Source: Chthonomonadaceae bacterium (GTDB lineage: Bacteria; Armatimonadota; Chthonomonadetes; Chthonomonadales; Chthonomonadaceae). From it: a stretch of 6,799 nucleotides of DNA. The position numbers and the translations under genes were made by a program. The DNA lies in assembly GCA_025355115.1 (NCBI GenBank), contig JANXLO010000425.1:1-6799 (forward strand), read 5' to 3'. This document shows positions 1-5,150 of this stretch, piece after piece. How positions within the stretch are numbered: the first letter of the stretch is position 1; each line of letters opens with the position of its first letter. The notes beneath the pieces were generated by a model. The model worked only from the letters and a program-made list of their open reading frames with translations, did not search any database and had not been told where the DNA came from.

Positions 1-354
1 GCGCAGGTGGCGGGGCTGATGATGCTGTCGCTGCCGGATCAGCAGGGCAAACTTGCCTATCTCGCCGCGATGGACAAAGTGAAGTTTCGAAAGCCTGTGG
101 TGCCCGGTGATACCCTCATTACCGAGGCCAACCTGATCAAAGTGCGCGGAACGGTGGGCAAAGTCCGCATGGTGTCCAGAGTGGCGGGCGTCGTCGTCGC
201 CGAATGCGAGATGACCTTCGCGCTGAAGGAGCAGGACAACCTCTCGACAGAGAACGTGATGGCAAAGCTGCGGCAGCGACTGGACGGCGCGCCTCCGTCC
301 CCCGTTCTCGGAAGTGACACTGCCAGCGTCGAGGGAGACAGCAACCTTGTCTAA
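1..354 (+). CDS. fabZ: 3-hydroxyacyl-ACP dehydratase FabZ, C-terminal part (5' end outside window; possibly LpxC-FabZ fusion)
   Basis: The reading frame is open from base 1 and encodes the last 117 residues. FabZ dehydrates 3-hydroxyacyl-ACP to trans-2-enoyl-ACP in fatty-acid elongation, in the cytoplasm. The match to E. coli FabZ is clear: AQVAG at residues 1-5 corresponds to the AMAQATG helix just after the catalytic Glu. It is followed by MDKVKFRKPVVPGD (residues 24-37, E. coli IDEARFKRPVVPGD) and the closing beta strands VVVAECEMTFAL (64-75). The catalytic His and Glu lie upstream of the window. About 40 extra residues (76-117), charged then Ser/Pro/Gly-rich, follow the hotdog fold, where E. 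coli FabZ ends within a few residues. Because lpxA follows directly, the missing 5' part may be fused to LpxC, as is known in several non-proteobacterial phyla; this window cannot show it. The stop codon overlaps the lpxA start. Confidence 0.93.
   Translation, partial: AQVAGLMMLSLPDQQGKLAYLAAMDKVKFRKPVVPGDTLITEANLIKVRGTVGKVRMVSRVAGVVVAECEMTFALKEQDNLSTENVMAKLRQRLDGAPPSPVLGSDTASVEGDSNLV
331..337 (+). promoter_or_regulatory. Ribosome binding site that decides the lpxA start
   Basis: GAGGGAG lies inside the 3' end of fabZ, nine bases before the TTG at 347. It supports TTG as the lpxA initiator over the in-frame GTG at 314, which lacks a comparable site and would add 11 residues with no counterpart in the family. 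A site within the upstream gene suggests lpxA translation depends on ribosomes finishing fabZ. Confidence 0.65.
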
Positions 355-1147
355 CTCGAACATACACCCGTCGGCGATCATCGACTCCACTGCCGAGATT
401 CACCCTGAAGTCGAGATAGGCCCCTACTGCGTCATCGGCAGGAGTGTGAAGATAGGGGCCGGAACAGTGCTCCATCCCCATGTCGTCATCGAGCACAACA
501 CCCGGATAGGCGCAGGCTGCCGAATCTTCAGCGGCGCGATCATAGGCGGGCCTCCGCAGGACTTCAAATATCAGGACGAAGACACCTGCGTGGTGATCGG
601 CAACAACACGACGCTGCGCGAGTGCGTCACCATTCACCGGGCGACCGGCGAAGGCACCGTCACGAGCATCGGCAACGACACGATGATAATGGCCTACGCG
701 CACGTCGGCCACAACTGCGAGGTCGGCAACCACGTCACGCTCGCCTCCTATGTCGGCATCAGCGGGCACGTGACGGTTGAGGATCATGTCAATATCGGCG
801 GGCTGACGGGCGTTCATCAGGGCTGCCGCATCGGCACCCTCAGCATGATCGGCGGCTTCTCGAAGGTGACGCAGAACATCCCGCCCTATATGCTCGCCGA
901 CGGCATTCCCGCCAAAGTCTACGACATCAACAAGATCGGCCTGCGTCGCGCGGGCCTGCTGCCCAAGGTGCGCAACGAGCTGCGCCAGACGTACAAGCTT
1001 CTCTACCGCTCGAATCTGAACATGTCTCAAGCCATGGAGACGATCGAGGAGGAGATAGAAAAGAGCTCCGAACTGGAGCACCTGTTGAAATTCATCCGCA
1101 GCTCGCGCGACGGCAAAAACTTCCGGGGCAGCAGTCCCGCCGAGTAG
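347..1147 (+). CDS. lpxA: UDP-N-acetylglucosamine 3-O-acyltransferase LpxA
   Basis: LpxA transfers a 3-hydroxyacyl chain from ACP to the 3-OH of UDP-GlcNAc, the first step of lipid A synthesis, in the cytoplasm as a homotrimer. The product is 266 residues from the TTG start, close to the 262 of E. coli. Residues 6 to about 185 are hexapeptide repeats of a left-handed beta-helix (IGPYCVIG, IGAGTVL, IGNNTTL, VGNHVTL). Residues from about 188 form the helical C-terminal domain (RRAGLL, YKLLYRS). The catalytic His is H122 in AHVGHNC (E. coli H125), H157 in VHQGC matches E. coli H160, and QDFKY at 71-75 matches QDLKY of the substrate site. G170 occupies the place of E. coli G173, the acyl-length ruler, so a fairly long acyl chain (around C14) is inferred. 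The gene starts inside the fabZ stop region (8-base overlap) and ends 6 bases before lpxB. An alternative GTG start at 314 is less likely. Confidence 0.95.
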   Translation: MSNSNIHPSAIIDSTAEIHPEVEIGPYCVIGRSVKIGAGTVLHPHVVIEHNTRIGAGCRIFSGAIIGGPPQDFKYQDEDTCVVIGNNTTLRECVTIHRATGEGTVTSIGNDTMIMAYAHVGHNCEVGNHVTLASYVGISGHVTVEDHVNIGGLTGVHQGCRIGTLSMIGGFSKVTQNIPPYMLADGIPAKVYDINKIGLRRAGLLPKVRNELRQTYKLLYRSNLNMSQAMETIEEEIEKSSELEHLLKFIRSSRDGKNFRGSSPAE

Positions 1148-1153
1148 CCGATT

Positions 1154-2515
1154 ATGAACATCGCGATTTTTTCGGGTGAAATCTCCGGTGATTTGATTGG
1201 GGGAGCCCTGGCGGAGGAGCTGAAGCGGCAGTGCCCCGGCGTGGAGCTGTGGGGGCTGGGCAGCCGCGCCATGCGGCAGGCTGGCGTCGAGCTCCTCGAG
1301 GACACCAACGAGTGGGGGGTCATCAGTCTGGCGCAGGGGCTGGCGAAGTACCCGCACTTCCGGTTAGTGGTCTACCCCAGGACGATCAAGGCGCTGAAGC
1401 AGCGCCGCCCGGATGCCCTCGTGCTTATCGATTTCGGCACATTCAATGTGAAGGTGGCCGGGTGGGCAAAGGCGCACGGCATCCCCGTCTGCTACTACTT
1501 TCCGCCCGGAGCCTGGCGCCGAGAGGGCGACAAGGGCGCGCAGCTTGGGCGCGTCACCGACGTGATGGCCGTGCCCTTCGAATGGGCCGCGGAGCGATTC
1601 CGTCGTCTCGGCGCGAACGCAATCAACGTCGGGCACCCACTATTAGAGTGGGCGAAGCCGAGCATGACGAGAGCGCAATTCGCCGCTGAGTTCGACATGG
1701 ACCCGTCGCGCCCCATCATCGGCCTGCTGCCCGGAAGTCGCCTGCACGAGATCGAACATATTCTGCCCGTTCTGCTCGATGCGGCACGAGAGATCCACAA
1801 GGAGGTGAGAGATGCCCAGTTTGTCATCGGGGTCGCGCCGAACCTGTCCCCGGAGATAGTCGCGAGGTATCTCAGTGGGCAGCCGGAACTTCTTGCCCGG
1901 CTCAGCGAGTACTGGTATGAGTTCGCCCTGGAAGCGGGAACTCAGGTTCGGAGGCAGGTTTCGCGCACCGCGAACGCGCTTGCCCCTCAGCCGCAACGGC
2001 AGCTGGTGACGGTCGAGGGCATCGTGGTTCCCGAAGAGACTTTGACGAACGAGCTGGAGAAGCGACAGCGGGCGGATCGCCATCGTGCGAAGCCTCTGCT
2101 CCCTCCCACGGTGCTGGCGAAGGGGCTGACCTACGACGTCATGGCGCACAGCGATGTGCTCATCACCTGCTCGGGAACCGCCACGCTCGAAGCCACAGTA
2201 TTCGCCACTCCGATGGTGATACTCTATCGTCTATCAAAGTTGATGGAGGTGGAAGCGCGTCTGCTTCGCCTGGACAAGAAACTCAAGTTCATCGGGCTGC
2301 CCAACATTCTCGCCGACCGGCCGATCATGCCCGAGCTGCTTCAGCACGCAGCCACTCCCGAAGCCCTGGCCGCCGCCGCCATCCGGCTGCTGAACGATGT
2401 GACTGCCCGGCATACGGCCCGCATGGAGCTCGAAGCGGTTCGCGACATGCTCGGAGGCCCTGGAGCCAGCGAGCGCACCGCTCGGCTGGTTCTGGAGCTG
2501 ACAGGAAAAAAATGA
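1154..2515 (+). CDS. lpxB: Lipid-A-disaccharide synthase LpxB, divergent, with internal insertion
   Basis: LpxB (GT19, GT-B fold) condenses UDP-2,3-diacylglucosamine with lipid X to give the beta-1,6 lipid A disaccharide at the inner face of the inner membrane. Family marks are GEISGD (residues 8-13; E. coli GETSGD), LID at 91-93 with D93 in the place of essential D98, VGHPLLE (159-165), LPGSR (192-196; R196 equals R201), SGTATLE (340-346), PMVILYR (353-359) and GLPNILA (381-387). The length is 453 residues against 382 in E. coli. Most of the excess is one block at about 241-315, rich in Arg, Glu, Gln and Pro, between the Rossmann domains' APNLSPEIVARYL and GLTYDVMAHSD. Two normally firm motifs differ: IDAPDFN is IDFGTFN and VSPSVWAW is FPPGAWRR. 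The ATG start fits the family N-terminus although no strong ribosome site precedes it. The stop overlaps the next gene as ATGA. Family assignment is firm; activity with these changes is inferred. Confidence 0.9.
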   Translation: MNIAIFSGEISGDLIGGALAEELKRQCPGVELWGLGSRAMRQAGVELLEDTNEWGVISLAQGLAKYPHFRLVVYPRTIKALKQRRPDALVLIDFGTFNVKVAGWAKAHGIPVCYYFPPGAWRREGDKGAQLGRVTDVMAVPFEWAAERFRRLGANAINVGHPLLEWAKPSMTRAQFAAEFDMDPSRPIIGLLPGSRLHEIEHILPVLLDAAREIHKEVRDAQFVIGVAPNLSPEIVARYLSGQPELLARLSEYWYEFALEAGTQVRRQVSRTANALAPQPQRQLVTVEGIVVPEETLTNELEKRQRADRHRAKPLLPPTVLAKGLTYDVMAHSDVLITCSGTATLEATVFATPMVILYRLSKLMEVEARLLRLDKKLKFIGLPNILADRPIMPELLQHAATPEALAAAAIRLLNDVTARHTARMELEAVRDMLGGPGASERTARLVLELTGKK

Positions 2516-4344
2516 AACAGGAAGCACCCGACACGCAGCAGCGCCTGCTGGCTTATTTGAGGCCGCACTATCGGACCCTCGCGATGGGGCTGTTCTGCGC
2601 GGCAGCGACCGCCGGCATCACCTCCAGCATCGCCCTCTTCATCAAACAGACGATCGACTCGATGGTGAACGGCAAGGTCGGGCACCTGAACTTCATGTGC
2701 GCCGCCGTTCTGCTCGTCTTCCTTGTCAAGGGCTTCTTCTCGTACGGGCAGAGCTACTACCTCTCACTGACGGCAAATCGCCTCGGAACTCGCTTGCGCG
2801 ACGACATCTACTCGCACCTCCACACGCTCTCCCTCTCGTTCTTCAACCGCCGCCGCACCGGGGCGATCATGTCCATTCTGACCAACGATGTACCGGTCGT
2901 GCAGAACGCGGCCATGAGCCTTCGCGATACTGTCTCGGCACCCATCACCATCGTCGTCAGCCTGACCATGCTCTTCGTAGTAAGCTGGAAGCTGGCGCTT
3001 CTCTCGCTGGTCTTCATCCCGTGCATGGCCGCGGTGATCTCTCGTATCAGCAGAAAGATGCGCTCGATTTCCGGAGACATCCAGAACAAGCTCTCCGACG
3101 TGACAACTATTCTGGAGGAGACTGTCGCGGGCGTGAGGATCATCAAATCGTTCGCCGCGGAAGGCCATGAGGTTTCGCGGTTCTCCGAGGAGAACCATCG
3201 GACACTGCACACAATGATGCGCGGCGTCCGCAGGACGTCGCAGCTTCGCCCCATCGTGGATTTTATCGGAGCGTTCGGCATCGCGCTCATTCTCTATCTT
3301 GGCGGCAACTACGTCGCTCACACCAATAAAGTCCAGCTCGCCGAGCAGCAGCAGTGGATCATGGCCAATCCGAGCAAGCCCATCAAGGACGTCACCGAGT
3401 TCCCCGTGCCGCCAGGAGGGATGACGCAGGGTCATCTGATAGCCTTCGTCTATCTCCTCAACTCCGTGGCACAGGCGGCGGGCGGAATAGGGGCGATCGC
3501 CGGAACTCGCGCGCAGGCGCTCGCTTCCGCCCAGCGAATTTTCGACGAGGTGCTGGACGTGGAGTCTGAGGTTCAGGAGAAGCCGAACGCGCTCGTCATG
3601 GGAAAGATCGAGGGGCACATCGTCTTCGAGAACGTCTCGTTCCGCTACGCTTCGGACAGCGCGGACGTGCTCAACGGCGTCTCCTTCGAGGTGAAGCCGG
3701 GCGAAGTCGTAGCTCTGGTCGGGCGCAGCGGGGCGGGCAAAAGCACACTCGTCGACCTGATTCCGCGCTTCTACGATCCGACGGGCGGGCGAATTCTCGT
3801 GGACGGCCACGACATTCGTGACGTCGATACCGCCTCGCTGCGCCGCCAGATCGGCATCGTGCCCCAGGAAACCTGGCTGTTCGCGGGCAAGCTGCGGGAC
3901 AATATCGCCTACGGCAATCGGGATGCCACCGACGAGCAGATTCAGAGCGCGGCCTATGCCGCCAACGCCTATTTCATCGAGGGCATGGATCAGAAATTCG
4001 ACACGATAGTCGGTGAGCGCGGCATTCGGCTCTCCGGCGGCGAGCGGCAGCGCATCTCCATCGCACGCGCTATTCTGATGAATCCGCGCATACTGATTCT
4101 TGACGAAGCCACCTCCTCGCTCGACGCCTCCTCGGAAGCACTGGTTCAGGAGGCTCTGGACACGTTGATGAAGGGTCGCACGACTCTCGTCATCGCCCAC
4201 CGGCTCTCCACCATCATCAATGCCGACCGGATTCTGGCGATGAAGGATGGGCAGGTAGTGGAAGCGGGCACGCATCGTGAACTTGTCGCGGCAGGCGGCT
4301 ACTACGCGCAGCTGTACGAGACGCAGTTGCGCGGCTACGACTGA
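2512..4344 (+). CDS. msbA: MsbA-type lipid A ABC exporter (fused membrane and ATPase domains)
   Basis: This is an ABC half-transporter expected to work as a homodimer in the inner membrane, flipping core lipid A to the periplasmic face. The 610 residues start with a type-I exporter membrane domain, helices at roughly 22-44, 61-83, 141-159, 161-178, 250-269 and 308-328. A complete ATPase domain follows: Walker A GRSGAGKST (404-412), Q-loop Q452 in VPQE, signature LSGGE (507-511), Walker B ILILDE (527-532) with catalytic E532, SSLD D-loop (535-538) and switch H563 in IAHR. Between helices 5 and 6, where E. coli MsbA has a short periplasmic turn, there is a polar, Pro/Gln-rich loop at about 270-306. 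AGGA at 2503-2506, five bases before the ATG, is the ribosome site, and the start overlaps the lpxB stop by four bases. Sequence alone does not separate MsbA from other type-I lipid or multidrug exporters; the operon position, next to lpxB, waaA and lpxK, is the reason for the call. Confidence 0.87.
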   Translation: MKQEAPDTQQRLLAYLRPHYRTLAMGLFCAAATAGITSSIALFIKQTIDSMVNGKVGHLNFMCAAVLLVFLVKGFFSYGQSYYLSLTANRLGTRLRDDIYSHLHTLSLSFFNRRRTGAIMSILTNDVPVVQNAAMSLRDTVSAPITIVVSLTMLFVVSWKLALLSLVFIPCMAAVISRISRKMRSISGDIQNKLSDVTTILEETVAGVRIIKSFAAEGHEVSRFSEENHRTLHTMMRGVRRTSQLRPIVDFIGAFGIALILYLGGNYVAHTNKVQLAEQQQWIMANPSKPIKDVTEFPVPPGGMTQGHLIAFVYLLNSVAQAAGGIGAIAGTRAQALASAQRIFDEVLDVESEVQEKPNALVMGKIEGHIVFENVSFRYASDSADVLNGVSFEVKPGEVVALVGRSGAGKSTLVDLIPRFYDPTGGRILVDGHDIRDVDTASLRRQIGIVPQETWLFAGKLRDNIAYGNRDATDEQIQSAAYAANAYFIEGMDQKFDTIVGERGIRLSGGERQRISIARAILMNPRILILDEATSSLDASSEALVQEALDTLMKGRTTLVIAHRLSTIINADRILAMKDGQVVEAGTHRELVAAGGYYAQLYETQLRGYD

Positions 4345-4348
4345 GGGA
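4343..4348 (+). promoter_or_regulatory. Ribosome binding site for the DUF374 gene
   Basis: GAGGGA overlaps the msbA stop codon and lies four bases before the ATG at 4353. It is one of the clearest Shine-Dalgarno sites in the window. It supports the ATG as the start despite the Pro/Ala-rich, unconserved-looking first 25 residues of the protein. Confidence 0.6.
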
Positions 4349-4352
4349 ACCC

Positions 4353-5114
4353 ATGCCCACTCCGCCCGACGCGTTTGCCCCGCCGCAGCCCGCCGACCCG
4401 CTCGCCGCCGCCGCTAATCCGCGCGTGGCCAGGCAAGCTCGCTGGCTTGGCACGGCGGTTTATTTCATCGCCCGTGCTCTCCATGCTACGCTTCGCATCG
4501 ACATCGGTAATCGCGAGGCTATGCAGCCGCCCGCTGGAGCGATCTTCGTGACATGGCACGGCCGAACTCTGATTCCAGCCATTGAGCTGCGCAATCGCGG
4601 CTGGTGCGCCCTCATCTCGCTCTCCCGAGACGGAGAGATCCAGAACAACATCTTCCAACGCCTCGGCTTTCAGACCGCGCGCGGCTCCACCGGGCGAGGC
4701 GGCATTCGCGGGGCGCTTCAGATGGCACGCAAAGTCAAGGAGGGCGGCGTTCTGGTCATGACTCCGGACGGCCCCCGGGGGCCTACGCATAAGGTACAAT
4801 TAGGTGTCATTCTGATGGCGGAAAAGTCCGGCGCTCCGATCGTGCCCGTGGGCGTCAGCGCCAGCCGCCGATGGCTGATGAAGAGTTGGGACTCCTATAT
4901 GCTTCCCAAGCCTTTTGCGCGAGTGCACTATCTGAACGGCGAGCCGATCGCAGTTCCGCCCAATCTGGATGACGCGGGCAGACGCCACTACGCCGAGCTT
5001 GTCGAGATCGCCATCAACCGCCTCGAACGTGAAGCCGAGGCTCTCGCCGGGCACCCGGACTATCCGCCTCACTGGCCAACGGAGCCTGCGAATCTGACGG
5101 AGCAGCTGTCCTGA
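4353..5114 (+). CDS. DUF374 / lysophospholipid-acyltransferase-like protein, candidate lipid A secondary acyltransferase
   Basis: The 253-residue product belongs to the DUF374 branch of the LPLAT acyltransferase superfamily. Visible motifs are WHGR at 68-71 with the likely catalytic H69, SLSRDGE (89-95), RGSTGRGG (110-117) and TPDGPRGP (137-144), with APIVPVGV (161-168) after them. A Pro/Ala-rich tail (1-25) precedes one hydrophobic stretch (about 31-47) that could tether the protein to the inner membrane. Known biology: LpxJ of Helicobacter and Campylobacter, a late lipid A acyltransferase unrelated to LpxL/LpxM, is to my recollection a DUF374 protein. Placement between msbA and waaA, with no LpxL/LpxM-type gene visible, makes secondary acylation of lipid A the best inference. 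An acyl-ACP donor is likely but not shown, and attachment of another acyl group to an envelope lipid remains possible. The gene begins 8 bases after msbA. Confidence 0.85.
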   Translation: MPTPPDAFAPPQPADPLAAAANPRVARQARWLGTAVYFIARALHATLRIDIGNREAMQPPAGAIFVTWHGRTLIPAIELRNRGWCALISLSRDGEIQNNIFQRLGFQTARGSTGRGGIRGALQMARKVKEGGVLVMTPDGPRGPTHKVQLGVILMAEKSGAPIVPVGVSASRRWLMKSWDSYMLPKPFARVHYLNGEPIAVPPNLDDAGRRHYAELVEIAINRLEREAEALAGHPDYPPHWPTEPANLTEQLS

Positions 5115-5150
5115 TCGTATCGCTGCACCGCTTCAGTTTGCCTCATCGAA

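Noticed and set aside
314..346. GTG at 314 as the lpxA start
   Set aside because: It would add 11 residues with no LpxA counterpart and lacks a ribosome site, while TTG 347 has GAGGGAG at good spacing.
137..1357. Minus-strand open frame (406 codons) opposite fabZ, lpxA and the start of lpxB
   Set aside because: It spans three well-supported genes on the other strand and has no motif; it is a shadow of codon bias.
1231..1689. Plus-strand frame (152 codons) inside lpxB, plus similar ones inside msbA (3354-3569, 3818-4009)
   Set aside because: Out-of-frame shadows with Arg/Ala/Gly-rich low-complexity translation and no ribosome site; the overlapping frames carry the family motifs.
1874..2098. 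Frameshift or sequence error as the cause of the unusual LpxB middle region
   Set aside because: Conserved LpxB motifs occur in the same frame on both sides and base composition matches the neighbours, so an in-frame insertion is the simpler reading.
2764..4275. Long minus-strand open frame (503 codons) opposite msbA
   Set aside because: It is the mirror of a GC-rich gene with strong third-position bias. Its translation is rich in Arg, Asp, His and Val with no recognisable domain, while the + strand encodes a complete ABC exporter.
5115..5150. Terminator or small gene between the DUF374 gene and waaA
   Set aside because: The 36 bases contain no convincing GC-rich hairpin with a T run and no start codon with a ribosome site.
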